This document shows positions 9,028 to 19,675 of a stretch of 64,000 nt of DNA, piece by piece. The position numbers and the translations under genes were made by a program. Where the stretch lies: positions 3,763,988-3,827,987 of the forward strand of contig NZ_CP011272.1 of the NCBI RefSeq assembly GCF_001610875.1, read 5' to 3'. The notes below the pieces were generated by a model. It ran no database searches. It worked only from the letters and a program-made list of their open reading frames with translations, and had not been told where the DNA came from. The stretch comes from Pirellula sp. SH-Sr6A. Lineage in GTDB: Bacteria > Planctomycetota > Planctomycetia > Pirellulales > Pirellulaceae. Position 1 is the stretch's first letter. Every line of letters begins with the position of its first letter.

Positions 9028-12000
9028 ATGATGTCGTTTCTTCTGAAGTTGCTGCGATTCTGGAAAGGGAACGTCGAAGATCGCGCCGCCAACCCACGGA
9101 AGAGTGACAATTCAGTCTATCCCCGCTTGTACGAGTCGAGGTTGGAGTCGCGGCGCGTTCTCAATGCAGCCCCGCTACCGTTTCCCACCGACGTCTCCGA
9201 ACTGCTGATCGACGCAGGAGAGGGCCGAAACGATGGTGGGGCCGACACCTTCGAAATACGCCAGGCGTCGTCCGGATCGACGGGGCAATTGCAAGTCCTC
9301 GTCAATGCGCAGAAGGTGTGGGAAGGGGCCTACAACCAGCTGGACAAAATTCGAATCGAAGGATCCAGCGACAGCGATGTGGTGAAAATAGACGCGGAGC
9401 TGAATTGGCAGGGGACGATTCAGTTCTCTGGAGGTCCCAACGACGAAGGGGGCGAAGACTCCCTCCAGGTCCTCTCCTCGCCAAACCGACTCTGGGAGCA
9501 GATTCAAACGCGTTTGGAATCGAACACTTGGAGCCGAACATACTACGCCGCTTCCGATTCCCAGGGGCTTTTGATCGAAGCTTCAGGTGTCGAATCCATG
9601 CAGGATCGTTCGCAATCCACCTCGCAGACCTACGACATTCTTCAGGCTGCTGGAGGATGGGGGCTCGAGAGTCTCGCGCGGGACACGAGCGAAGGATGGG
9701 TCGGGCAGGAGTTGCAGGTTCTCTCCAACGGAACCCGACGCTGGGCCTTCGCCGATAGCAGTGCGATGCAGATTCGATTCTTCGAGCCCGCATCGACCGC
9801 GACGTTGGAGATGTCTGATCTTCGAACCAATGCAAAGTCAATCGATATCCAAGGTAGTACGATTCTGGTTCACGGCCAGATCACCGCCAGCTCGGGAGCC
9901 CGTGTCACGCTGGACGCGGGAGGGGAACATTCGATTTTCGTATCCGGTACCATCGATGTCTCGGGCCGCGGGTTCGATGGGGGAGGTCAGATTGTATTGC
10001 TGGGGGATCGAGTCGAATTGAACGACGGCGCTCGATTGAATGCGTCCTCCGATCTCGACGGCGGACAAATATGGATCGGTGGAGGAAGACAGGGTGCGTT
10101 GCTTGGAAACGGCAACGCCCAGTCCGTGAGAGTCTCCGCATCCGCGCTGGTCGAAGCGGATTCGATCCAACATGGCGACGGTGGATCCATCGTGATCTGG
10201 TCGGAAGCGAGCACGGTGGTGGAGGGTACCGGAAACCTGCGTGCCCGCGGCGGTCTCACGGGTGGGAACGGCGGTTTCATCGAGACGTCGAGTCGCGGCT
10301 CGCTCCAGGTGGATAACCCGGCGGTCCTAACGGCCAACGCGGGACGCGGTGGGCTCTGGTTGGTCGATCCATCCAGTATCGTTATCGTTTCCACCCCCAC
10401 CGCCAATACCGCGACGGTGACCTATGTATTGGCTAGCACAATCGAGTCCCAACTCAACAATGGCGTCTCGGTCTCGTACATCACCTCCACGGGAACCGGG
10501 GATGGAGACATCTTGATACAAGCCGCGATCAATGTCACCGGAACGAACAATGCCACATTAAGCCTCAACGCCACTCGCGATATTCAGTTCAACGCATCGG
10601 GGAATATCGCGGGCAATCAAAAACTTTCGTTGCAACTCACCGCCGGCCGAAATCTCCGAACCGATTCCGCAAATTTGTCTGCACTGCGAGAACTCAACCT
10701 ATCAGCCACCAGCGGCGATATTACTTTGGGAGCGGTCTCTATCGGCGACGGAGTCGGATTGCCAGGATTCGCCATGACATCTGTCTCCAGATCTCTCGCG
10801 ACAACCGGGCCTCTCACTAGCCTGGGTGGGGATATTCAACTTAAGACGACCGACACAACAGGGACATCTATTTCACTTGATGACGTTAGCACCGCATCCG
10901 GGGATTTGGAAATCCAAGCGGCATCTATCGTGGCTTTCGTCGGTGGAGCAGGTTCCATTCAATCAACGTCTGGTCAGCTGCGAATACAAGGATTGCAGAC
11001 AACGACGGCATTGGGGTTCGGAACGGGCGCTTCAGGTGACTTGAGGATGAGCGACGCATCGCTGCTGGCGATCGCATCGGGATTCACGGGAGGGATTCAA
11101 TACGGTCAGTCTCTCCAAACTGGGAAGATTACTCTAGCCGGTACCTCCCATACCTACACCGACGCGTTGACCATTGTCGCGTCCGGTGGAGCCGATGTCA
11201 TTATCAACAGTTCCTTGACTGTCCAGGGCTCGGGAAACTCGCTGCTTATCCAAGGATCTAATGCCTCCGAAGTCGAGCTTGCCGGGAACCTTCAAACGCG
11301 TGGCGGATCCATTTCTATCGTAGCAGATCGACTTTTGGTCGACAGTAGTGCGACTCGAACCATCGAATCGAGCGGCGGAGGAAGTGCAACAGGCGGTGTA
11401 ATCCAACTGGGGAACATCAATCGAATCGACGGAAAGGGGAGCGCCGCAAACCTTCAAGTCTGGAGCCAAGCTACCAACGTCGGCGGGAACATCACGATTG
11501 GCAATGTTGTCAAAGATGTCGATGGCAGTGGTGTGAATCGACTTTCGATCCAGAGCAGCGGCTCGGTGAGCGATGGAACGGTGACGATTGGTAGTGTCCG
11601 GTTGATTGGCAAGTCCGGTACACCGGCGTTGTTCCAGATCAACCAGAGCGATGCGACGGCGACAGATATTATCGCATCGGGCGTGATCGATCTTCGGGAT
11701 GGGACGTTGGGTCAGCAAGCCGGTTCGATCGACTTTGGATCCTCGCGATTGACCCCGCTCAATAGCACCAGTGTGTTGGAGTTGCGAACGCAGCATACGG
11801 GGCTTGGTGTCGTGGACAACGGGAACGATGGTGGTGACATTCGCATTGGAGGAGTAGCCAACCAGGGTAGCGCGTACTTCGACACCCTGTTGATCGACAT
11901 GCGAGGTGCTGGGACCCCCAACGAGAGCGGGACGTTGAGCGTGACTGGTACAGGAGCTCGCGTCTTGAGTGTCGATGGATTCAATGGTGGGAGCGCATCG

Positions 12001-15000
12001 GCGGTTGGTATTGAGATCTTAGGCACGGTGGAGCTTGCAGCAGCCAATCCCCTTTCGCTGCAGACGAACCCCGGAGGTGTTGCGGGGTTGAGTTCCCGAG
12101 CGATCGATCTTCGCAATACGAGTTTTACGGGCTCTGGTAGCTTGTCGTTGGTAACCGGTTCAACGGTTGTTGGGAACAGTTCGAATGTGGCGGGGAATGT
12201 GTTCTTAGCGGATGTGGATCTTTCGACAGCCGGGAGTTCCCTATCGATCGATACGCGAGGTACAACGATTGGTCGCACACGGTTGGAGCATCCCACGGGA
12301 TCGGCCGTGACGGTAACGGTCCATGGAGACTTGGACTTCCGGAACACGCTGACGGAGTTGGTCGATAGCGCGACGTTGCGAGTGTTGGGAGATACGAACG
12401 AGCTGAAGCTTGGAGATGCAGTGGCATCGGGTTCGCAGAATTTGAACCTTCTCTCGGAAGGTAGTATTTCGGTTGGTTCGATCGACTTGAACACAGGCTC
12501 GCTATCAATACAGTTGGATACGGACAATGATTCGATCTCAGCGTTGACGGCAACGGGTGCGTTGGACGCAGGTTCGATCACGTTTACCGGTTCGGCGCTA
12601 GGTAACGATACGGTATGGTTGGGAGGAGATGTTACGACGGGAAGCGGAGCGATTCAATTCGTGGACCTTAGTTCGGTGCAGCTAGCCTCGAACACAGACC
12701 TTCGTTCGGCGACGAACATTAGTATGGCCGGGGAAGTAGGAGTCCTGGAACTGGTAGGAGCCAGTGGCACGAACATCTTGGAAGTCCGAGGGAGTAACAC
12801 GACGCTTGAGACTCCGAGTATCACGGGAACTGGGAACGTGACGCTGGAGCTGTTGAGCGACCATTCGATCTTGTTGGGGAATGTGTTACTGACCAACGGG
12901 TTGGTGGAGGCATCGATCGGTCGCTCGACGGCGCGCACCGATACGATGTTCCGTGCAGGGAGTGTGCAAGCGCGAGGGCTTCGCGTAACCGGTGGTGACC
13001 CTGCCAACGACGAGGCACTCTTCACCGACCAGCTCGATCTCGGCGTCGATGGACTGCTGGTCGAAGATGTGCAATCGGTCGATCTCTCAGGAGATATTTT
13101 CTCCGACGGGGATATGTCGTTGGAAGTGGGGACTGGAGGAACGATCCTTCTCAACTCCGATATCACCACGAATGGCAGCGACATTCTCTTTCTGTCAGGC
13201 CGAGTCGATGTCGATGGCACGGCAGTCAGGACTTTGACGACAGGTGGGACCGGAGTCACAGCGAACACGGCAGGGCAAGTCCAGTGGGGAGCAGGAACAA
13301 GCATTGCGGGAGTGGACGGCGCAGCCGCTTTGGAGATCGACACCCGTGGTGTTCTGCAAGGTGGAGCGGTCACTCTGGGTACTGTCGTTGGAACCGGCAG
13401 CGGTGTGAATCGACTTTCGATTCAGAGCAGCGGCTCGGTGAGCGATGGAACGGTGACGATTGGTAGTGTTCGTTTGATTGGCAAGTCCGGTACACCGGCG
13501 TTGTTTCAGATCAACCAGAGCGATGCGACGGCGACAGATATTATCGCATCGGGCGTGATCGATCTTCGGGATGGGACGTTGGGTCAGCAAGCCGGTTCGA
13601 TCGACTTTGGATCCTCGCGATTGACCCCGCTCAATAGCACCAGTGTGTTGGAGTTGCGAACGCAGCATACGGGGCTTGGTGTCGTGGACAACGGGAACGA
13701 TGGTGGTGACATTCGCATTGGAGGAGTAGCCAACCAGGGTAGCGCGTACTTCGACACCCTGTTGATCGACATGCGAGGTGCTGGGACCCCCAACGAGAGC
13801 GGGACGTTGAGCGTGACTGGTACAGGAGCTCGCGTCTTGAGTGTCGATGGATTCAATGGTGGGAGCGCATCGGCGGTTGGTATTGAGATCTTAGGCACGG
13901 TGGAGCTTGCAGCAGCCAATCCCCTTTCGCTGCAGACGAACCCCGGAGGTGTTGCGGGGTTGAGTTCCCGAGCGATCGATCTTCGCAATACGAGTTTTAC
14001 GGGCTCTGGTAGCTTGTCGTTGGTAACCGGTTCAACGGTTGTTGGGAACAGTTCGAATGTGGCGGGGAATGTGTTCTTAGCGGATGTGGATCTTTCGACA
14101 GCCGGGAGTTCCCTATCGATCGATACGCGAGGTACAACGATTGGTCGCACACGGTTGGAGCATCCCACGGGATCGGCCGTGACGGTAACGGTCCATGGAG
14201 ACTTGGACTTCCGGAACACGCTGACGGAGTTGGTCGATAGCGCGACGTTGCGAGTGTTGGGAGATACGAACGAGCTGAAGCTTGGAGATGCAGTGGCATC
14301 GGGTTCGCAGAATTTGAACCTTCTCTCGGAAGGTAGTATTTCGGTTGGTTCGATCGACTTGAACACAGGCTCGCTATCAATACAGTTGGATACGGACAAT
14401 GATTCGATCTCAGCGTTGACGGCAACGGGTGCGTTGGACGCAGGTTCGATCACGTTTACCGGTTCGGCGCTAGGTAACGATACGGTATGGTTGGGAGGAG
14501 ATGTTACGACGGGAAGCGGAGCGATTCAATTCGTGGACCTTAGTTCGGTGCAGCTAGCCTCGAACACAGACCTTCGTTCGGCGACGAACATTAGTATGGC
14601 CGGGGAAGTAGGAGTCCTGGAACTGGTAGGAGCCAGTGGCACGAACATCTTGGAAGTCCGAGGGAGTAACACGACGCTTGAGACTCCGAGTATCACGGGA
14701 ACTGGGAACGTGACGCTGGAGCTGTTGAGCGACCATTCGATCTTGTTGGGGAATGTGTTACTGACCAACGGGTTGGTGGAGGCATCGATCGGTCGCTCGA
14801 CGGCGCGCACCGATACGATGTTCCGTGCAGGGAGTGTGCAAGCGCGAGGGCTTCGCGTAACCGGTGGTGACCCTGCCAACGACGAGGCACTCTTCACCGA
14901 CCAGCTCGATCTCGGCGTCGATGGACTGCTGGTCGAAGATGTGCAATCGGTCGATCTCTCAGGAGATATTTTCTCCGACGGGGATATGTCGTTGGAAGTG

Positions 15001-18000
15001 GGGACTGGAGGAACGATCCTTCTCAACTCCGATATCACCACGAATGGCAGCGACATTCTCTTTCTGTCAGGCCGAGTCGATGTCGATGGCACGGCAGTCA
15101 GGACTTTGACGACAGGTGGGACCGGAGTCACAGCGAACACGGCAGGGCAAGTCCAGTGGGGAGCAGGAACAAGCATTGCGGGAGTGGACGGCGCAGCCGC
15201 TTTGGAGATCGACACCCGTGGTGTTCTGCAAGGTGGAGCGGTCACTCTGGGTACTGTCGTTGGAACCGGCAGCGGTGTGAATCGACTTTCGATTCAGAGC
15301 AGCGGCTCGGTGAGCGATGGAACGGTGACGATTGGTAGTGTTCGTTTGATTGGCAAGTCCGGTACACCGGCGTTGTTTCAGATCAACCAGAGCGATGCGA
15401 CGGCGACAGATATTATCGCATCGGGCGTGATCGATCTTCGGGATGGGACGTTGGGTCAGCAAGCCGGTTCGATCGACTTTGGATCCTCGCGATTGACCCC
15501 GCTCAATAGCACCAGTGTGTTGGAGTTGCGAACGCAGCATACGGGGCTTGGTGTCGTGGACAACGGGAACGATGGTGGTGACATTCGCATTGGAGGAGTA
15601 GCCAACCAGGGTAGCGCGTACTTCGACACCCTGTTGATCGACATGCGAGGTGCTGGGACCCCCAACGAGAGCGGGACGTTGAGCGTGACTGGTACAGGAG
15701 CTCGCGTCTTGAGTGTCGATGGATTCAATGGTGGGAGCGCATCGGCGGTTGGTATTGAGATCTTAGGCACGGTGGAGCTTGCAGCAGCCAATCCCCTTTC
15801 GCTGCAGACGAACCCCGGAGGTGTTGCGGGGTTGAGTTCCCGAGCGATCGATCTTCGCAATACGAGTTTTACGGGCTCTGGTAGCTTGTCGTTGGTAACC
15901 GGTTCAACGGTTGTTGGGAACAGTTCGAATGTGGCGGGGAATGTGTTCTTAGCGGATGTGGATCTTTCGACAGCCGGGAGTTCCCTATCGATCGATACGC
16001 GAGGTACAACGATTGGTCGCACACGGTTGGAGCATCCCACGGGATCGGCCGTGACGGTAACGGTCCATGGAGACTTGGACTTCCGGAACACGCTGACGGA
16101 GTTGGTCGATAGCGCGACGTTGCGAGTGTTGGGAGATACGAACGAGCTGAAGCTTGGAGATGCAGTGGCATCGGGTTCGCAGAATTTGAACCTTCTCTCG
16201 GAAGGTAGTATTTCGGTTGGTTCGATCGACTTGAACACAGGCTCGCTATCAATACAGTTGGATACGGACAATGATTCGATCTCAGCGTTGACGGCAACGG
16301 GTGCGTTGGACGCAGGTTCGATCACGTTTACCGGTTCGGCGCTAGGTAACGATACGGTATGGTTGGGAGGAGATGTTACGACGGGAAGCGGAGCGATTCA
16401 ATTCGTGGACCTTAGTTCGGTGCAGCTAGCCTCGAACACAGACCTTCGTTCGGCGACGAACATTAGTATGGCCGGGGAAGTAGGAGTCCTGGAACTGGTA
16501 GGAGCCAGTGGCACGAACATCTTGGAAGTCCGAGGGAGTAACACGACGCTTGAGACTCCGAGTATCACGGGAACTGGGAACGTGACGCTGGAGCTGTTGA
16601 GCGACCATTCGATCTTGTTGGGGAATGTGTTACTGACCAACGGGTTGGTGGAGGCATCGATCGGTCGCTCGACGGCGCGCACCGATACGATGTTCCGTGC
16701 AGGGAGTGTGCAAGCGCGAGGGCTTCGCGTAACCGGTGGTGACCCTGCCAACGACGAGGCACTCTTCACCGACCAGCTCGATCTCGGCATCGATGGGCTG
16801 CTGGTCGAAGATGTGCAATCGGTAATCTTGCAATCCGACATCGAATCTCTGGGGGCGGTCGAGTTTCGCGATGTCTCGGGTGAAGTTCAGTTGCAGAACC
16901 CTCTCACTCTTCGAGGGGCAGGTGTATTGGCGCGGACTGGAGTTGGCTCCATTCGACTGATAGGGAATGGTGCGGCCTTCCAGATCATTGCAACGGGAGA
17001 CGCCAATGGTTTGGAGTTGGCAGACGTTGATTCCTCCGATGTGGTATCGTTATCCCTTTCTTCGGAGGGAGGGATGCAATTAGGAGTCGTAACGTTAGTT
17101 CCCGCTTCGCAGCTCAGCATTCAGGTGGACAGCGATGCCGATTCTGTGGGAGCGTCGTTTTCCTCGCAGGCATTGCAGGCGGGGACATTGAGTCTTCGAG
17201 GGAGTGTGCAACGGAATGACGACGCCTTGATCGCCGGTCCTCTCACGTCATTGACGGGGGCCATCGTCGCGGAGAATTGGCGAGTATTCGAAGTTCAAGG
17301 AAATGTGAGCAGCGCTACGCAAGCTACATTCTCTCGGATATTCGATGCCCTGCGATTGGGAGCGACCACGGAGGTAATCGCCAACACGGGTGACCTATCG
17401 ATGCAGGACGATGTCGCTCGCATTACATTGGCAACTTCTCTTACTCCTGTTCAATTCGTCAGTCATGGAGGGTCCGTCCGGTTGGCATCGTTGCAGAGCG
17501 GAGGATTGTCGCGAGAAGTGGAGGTGATCGCGGACCGCGACGTATTCCTTCAAGGGACCGATCTGGCAAAGAGGCTTACGGTTCGTTCCGCTCAAGATGG
17601 GTTAGGCATTGGGCGTGTGGAATCGGGAGGGACTGTTAAAGCGACCGAGGTGCGATTCTTCGCAGCCAATGGAATTGGTTCTGCTACGCCGATTCAAGTT
17701 CAGACGAGTCGAATCGAGGCAAAGAATTCGCACGGGGGAGTTATTCGGCTGGCAAACACCGCTTCGGGTGTGGCACTTTGGGACGTCGAGGGACAAAACG
17801 GAACGAACATCCATGTCTCGCAGACCGGTGGCACCATGAGCCTCGAGAGGTTCCTAACCGGTGCGGATGGAACCCCGAGCGTGGGTGAATCGAATGCCTT
17901 GATTCAGTCTCTGAACAGTGAGGTTGTTATAGGGGTAAGTGGTATTCAAGTTGGTGGATTGGGCTCGCTTTCCTTCCTCGGCTCCGGAACAGGGGATGTG

Positions 18001-19674
18001 GACTTCCAAGGCGACGTAGTCGTGGAGCAAGGTGCTCTACAAGTCGTGTCAGGAGGGACCATTTTTGGAGCGGCCACGCTGCAATCGAACTCGATCGAGT
18101 TTGTTGCGCAGAGCGGAGTGGGGGACGGCTCGCCGATCCGTACCAAGACTTCGGTGCTGAGAGCATTCTCTCAATTAGGCGACGTGCAAGTCCGCAACGA
18201 GAGCGTTTTGCCACTCTCCGTTCTCCGCTTGCAGTCCAGCGGGTCAGGAAGCGTTTCGCTCGAGCAAACCGGAGGCGGAGGCTTGGTGGTGTTTCAAGCC
18301 TCGACGGCGTCGGGGACCGGGGATATCACTTTGGCGAATCCCTTAGGATCCCTCTCGATTGTGGGAAATATTCTCGCAGGTGGAAACGGCGATATTGAGT
18401 TGATCGCCGGGGGCGATATTCAGTTGCTGCCTGGTTCTCTTGCTCAGACCTCGAGTGAAGCGGGAATTTTCAAAGCCGAGTCCGGCGGTCGGTTTCAATT
18501 GCAAAATGGCGCCGTCATTCAAGTCGGAGCTTCCAATTCTCAAACGGAAGCTTTGTTAAATCGGATTCCAACCGAGTTAGAAATTACACCCATCGCGAAT
18601 CCAGATGGAGTCAACGTGGATGCGATTGGGAGCGCATCGTTGATTGTTCGCATCGGTGCTTCCAATCCAACTACGGTCGACAAGAATTTTGGAATCATGA
18701 TCGATTGGGCGGATGGGGCGGTCGACAACGTGCCGTTGGGCGCTAGATCCCCGCTATCCACTTATCCTGGCGTTTTCAGGTTTGATGCGACGGGTATTCC
18801 TTTCTTGATCCAGCATCAATATCTCGGAAATCCGAACGTCAACGATCCTGCTGCCCCCATTCCTATTGTCTTTACGCTGACGACGGACCCTTTTCAGCGA
18901 ATACAAATTTCCGATCAATTCGGTACAGGAAACTTGCTGACACAAGTTGTTCAGGTCGATTTAACGGTCCCGGCGGCAGGATTGTTTGCATTGCGAATTG
19001 AGTTGCCGCAGGTTCAATTCACGAGCCGTGTGCTGGTCTTAGCGAGCGAGGTGATCCTCCAGACCAACTCGCTGGTTGCCGCATCCAATACCACTACCGA
19101 TTTGCCATCGAGTGTCTCGGATGTCGTTTCCAAATCGGAACGGCAGTATGTTCTTCGATTGGTTACTCCTCGTAACGAAGCTGGCGAGGTCACCGAGAGC
19201 GACAACATAGAGCTATCGGAGAGCGATATCTCCGATCTGCCGAGTCTCTTCCGACGTCTAGGCGACAATCGTTATCGAATCTATGCCATTTTGGATGGTG
19301 GGATCGAGCTGTTGCTTCGCGATTTCTATTTGAAGAAGCATTTGCCTTTCGAACTGGACGAAGCCACTGCAGATGAAGTCCCTATTCCGGGACTTGTCCA
19401 ACCCGAGGGAACGCCCGGAAGCGACATGCAGGAAACGCCTCGGAATGAATCTCGTGAAGGAGAACGCAAGGCTCTTGATCCCACGAGTTCGACGCGAAAT
19501 GGAGGCGCAACCGAGGAAGGGGGAAGCGAGGAATTCGTCGGGAACGAGGGGCTCGCGTCCAGCATTCTTTCCGTATTGCTGCCACAACAATCATTCCGAC
19601 GGGCTGCCAGGAAACTGAGAAAGCAAGTTGCTTCTCGGACGCAGCAACCATCGAATTCCTCAGGAGCCAAATAA
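9028..19674 (+). CDS. Giant LEPR-XLL-type beta-helix surface protein (haemagglutinin-like)
   Basis: A 3548-residue protein. Residues ~30-48 carry YESRLESRRVLNA, a form of the planctomycete LEPR-XLL N-terminal motif found on very large secreted proteins. Residues ~270-455 match the pattern of filamentous-haemagglutinin-like exoproteins: GGQIVLLGDRVELNDGA, then GNGGFIETSS, then GLWLVDPSSIVIV. The rest to ~3150 is short hydrophobic/Gly/Asp/Ser strands typical of a right-handed beta-helix. Residues ~835-2599 are 2.8 copies of one 624-residue unit. The last ~400 residues are different: a PKD-like stretch (IMIDWADGAVDNVPLG), an acidic Glu/Ser/Thr-rich part and a basic end. No classical signal peptide, autotransporter barrel or FhaC partner is visible, so export may use the nearby TolC/HlyD/M50 set. 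Likely adhesin or surface fibre. Confidence 0.85.
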   Translation: MMSFLLKLLRFWKGNVEDRAANPRKSDNSVYPRLYESRLESRRVLNAAPLPFPTDVSELLIDAGEGRNDGGADTFEIRQASSGSTGQLQVLVNAQKVWEGAYNQLDKIRIEGSSDSDVVKIDAELNWQGTIQFSGGPNDEGGEDSLQVLSSPNRLWEQIQTRLESNTWSRTYYAASDSQGLLIEASGVESMQDRSQSTSQTYDILQAAGGWGLESLARDTSEGWVGQELQVLSNGTRRWAFADSSAMQIRFFEPASTATLEMSDLRTNAKSIDIQGSTILVHGQITASSGARVTLDAGGEHSIFVSGTIDVSGRGFDGGGQIVLLGDRVELNDGARLNASSDLDGGQIWIGGGRQGALLGNGNAQSVRVSASALVEADSIQHGDGGSIVIWSEASTVVEGTGNLRARGGLTGGNGGFIETSSRGSLQVDNPAVLTANAGRGGLWLVDPSSIVIVSTPTANTATVTYVLASTIESQLNNGVSVSYITSTGTGDGDILIQAAINVTGTNNATLSLNATRDIQFNASGNIAGNQKLSLQLTAGRNLRTDSANLSALRELNLSATSGDITLGAVSIGDGVGLPGFAMTSVSRSLATTGPLTSLGGDIQLKTTDTTGTSISLDDVSTASGDLEIQAASIVAFVGGAGSIQSTSGQLRIQGLQTTTALGFGTGASGDLRMSDASLLAIASGFTGGIQYGQSLQTGKITLAGTSHTYTDALTIVASGGADVIINSSLTVQGSGNSLLIQGSNASEVELAGNLQTRGGSISIVADRLLVDSSATRTIESSGGGSATGGVIQLGNINRIDGKGSAANLQVWSQATNVGGNITIGNVVKDVDGSGVNRLSIQSSGSVSDGTVTIGSVRLIGKSGTPALFQINQSDATATDIIASGVIDLRDGTLGQQAGSIDFGSSRLTPLNSTSVLELRTQHTGLGVVDNGNDGGDIRIGGVANQGSAYFDTLLIDMRGAGTPNESGTLSVTGTGARVLSVDGFNGGSASAVGIEILGTVELAAANPLSLQTNPGGVAGLSSRAIDLRNTSFTGSGSLSLVTGSTVVGNSSNVAGNVFLADVDLSTAGSSLSIDTRGTTIGRTRLEHPTGSAVTVTVHGDLDFRNTLTELVDSATLRVLGDTNELKLGDAVASGSQNLNLLSEGSISVGSIDLNTGSLSIQLDTDNDSISALTATGALDAGSITFTGSALGNDTVWLGGDVTTGSGAIQFVDLSSVQLASNTDLRSATNISMAGEVGVLELVGASGTNILEVRGSNTTLETPSITGTGNVTLELLSDHSILLGNVLLTNGLVEASIGRSTARTDTMFRAGSVQARGLRVTGGDPANDEALFTDQLDLGVDGLLVEDVQSVDLSGDIFSDGDMSLEVGTGGTILLNSDITTNGSDILFLSGRVDVDGTAVRTLTTGGTGVTANTAGQVQWGAGTSIAGVDGAAALEIDTRGVLQGGAVTLGTVVGTGSGVNRLSIQSSGSVSDGTVTIGSVRLIGKSGTPALFQINQSDATATDIIASGVIDLRDGTLGQQAGSIDFGSSRLTPLNSTSVLELRTQHTGLGVVDNGNDGGDIRIGGVANQGSAYFDTLLIDMRGAGTPNESGTLSVTGTGARVLSVDGFNGGSASAVGIEILGTVELAAANPLSLQTNPGGVAGLSSRAIDLRNTSFTGSGSLSLVTGSTVVGNSSNVAGNVFLADVDLSTAGSSLSIDTRGTTIGRTRLEHPTGSAVTVTVHGDLDFRNTLTELVDSATLRVLGDTNELKLGDAVASGSQNLNLLSEGSISVGSIDLNTGSLSIQLDTDNDSISALTATGALDAGSITFTGSALGNDTVWLGGDVTTGSGAIQFVDLSSVQLASNTDLRSATNISMAGEVGVLELVGASGTNILEVRGSNTTLETPSITGTGNVTLELLSDHSILLGNVLLTNGLVEASIGRSTARTDTMFRAGSVQARGLRVTGGDPANDEALFTDQLDLGVDGLLVEDVQSVDLSGDIFSDGDMSLEVGTGGTILLNSDITTNGSDILFLSGRVDVDGTAVRTLTTGGTGVTANTAGQVQWGAGTSIAGVDGAAALEIDTRGVLQGGAVTLGTVVGTGSGVNRLSIQSSGSVSDGTVTIGSVRLIGKSGTPALFQINQSDATATDIIASGVIDLRDGTLGQQAGSIDFGSSRLTPLNSTSVLELRTQHTGLGVVDNGNDGGDIRIGGVANQGSAYFDTLLIDMRGAGTPNESGTLSVTGTGARVLSVDGFNGGSASAVGIEILGTVELAAANPLSLQTNPGGVAGLSSRAIDLRNTSFTGSGSLSLVTGSTVVGNSSNVAGNVFLADVDLSTAGSSLSIDTRGTTIGRTRLEHPTGSAVTVTVHGDLDFRNTLTELVDSATLRVLGDTNELKLGDAVASGSQNLNLLSEGSISVGSIDLNTGSLSIQLDTDNDSISALTATGALDAGSITFTGSALGNDTVWLGGDVTTGSGAIQFVDLSSVQLASNTDLRSATNISMAGEVGVLELVGASGTNILEVRGSNTTLETPSITGTGNVTLELLSDHSILLGNVLLTNGLVEASIGRSTARTDTMFRAGSVQARGLRVTGGDPANDEALFTDQLDLGIDGLLVEDVQSVILQSDIESLGAVEFRDVSGEVQLQNPLTLRGAGVLARTGVGSIRLIGNGAAFQIIATGDANGLELADVDSSDVVSLSLSSEGGMQLGVVTLVPASQLSIQVDSDADSVGASFSSQALQAGTLSLRGSVQRNDDALIAGPLTSLTGAIVAENWRVFEVQGNVSSATQATFSRIFDALRLGATTEVIANTGDLSMQDDVARITLATSLTPVQFVSHGGSVRLASLQSGGLSREVEVIADRDVFLQGTDLAKRLTVRSAQDGLGIGRVESGGTVKATEVRFFAANGIGSATPIQVQTSRIEAKNSHGGVIRLANTASGVALWDVEGQNGTNIHVSQTGGTMSLERFLTGADGTPSVGESNALIQSLNSEVVIGVSGIQVGGLGSLSFLGSGTGDVDFQGDVVVEQGALQVVSGGTIFGAATLQSNSIEFVAQSGVGDGSPIRTKTSVLRAFSQLGDVQVRNESVLPLSVLRLQSSGSGSVSLEQTGGGGLVVFQASTASGTGDITLANPLGSLSIVGNILAGGNGDIELIAGGDIQLLPGSLAQTSSEAGIFKAESGGRFQLQNGAVIQVGASNSQTEALLNRIPTELEITPIANPDGVNVDAIGSASLIVRIGASNPTTVDKNFGIMIDWADGAVDNVPLGARSPLSTYPGVFRFDATGIPFLIQHQYLGNPNVNDPAAPIPIVFTLTTDPFQRIQISDQFGTGNLLTQVVQVDLTVPAAGLFALRIELPQVQFTSRVLVLASEVILQTNSLVAASNTTTDLPSSVSDVVSKSERQYVLRLVTPRNEAGEVTESDNIELSESDISDLPSLFRRLGDNRYRIYAILDGGIELLLRDFYLKKHLPFELDEATADEVPIPGLVQPEGTPGSDMQETPRNESREGERKALDPTSSTRNGGATEEGGSEEFVGNEGLASSILSVLLPQQSFRRAARKLRKQVASRTQQPSNSSGAK
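11530..13401 (+). repeat. Tandem repeat copy 1 (1872 bp, 624 codons)
   Basis: First full copy of the in-frame unit, beginning GGTGTGAATCGACTTTCGAT. Against copies 2 and 3 it differs by a few silent third-position changes in its first ~110 bases (ATC/ATT, GTCCGG/GTTCGT, TTC/TTT); the rest that I compared is identical and the protein is unchanged. Confidence 0.95.
13402..15273 (+). repeat. Tandem repeat copy 2 (1872 bp)
   Basis: Second full copy, exactly 1872 bases after copy 1. By eye it is identical in DNA to copy 3 over their shared length, including the silent variants that separate both from copy 1. Confidence 0.95.
15274..16823 (+). repeat. Tandem repeat copy 3, 3'-truncated (~1550 bp)
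   Basis: Third copy. It follows copy 2 until about 16790, where GGCGTCGATGGACTG becomes GGCATCGATGGGCTG, and homology stops after GTGCAATCGGT at 16823. The last ~107 codons of the unit are missing and non-repeated sequence follows in frame. Confidence 0.93.
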
Positions 19675-19675
19675 C

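Noticed and set aside
11712-16325. Three identical 289-codon and related 142/239-codon minus-strand open frames
   Set aside because: They recur with the 1872-bp repeat and lie antisense to the giant gene; their Ser/Pro/Thr/Arg-rich translations have no motif and arise from the codon pattern of the repeated DNA.
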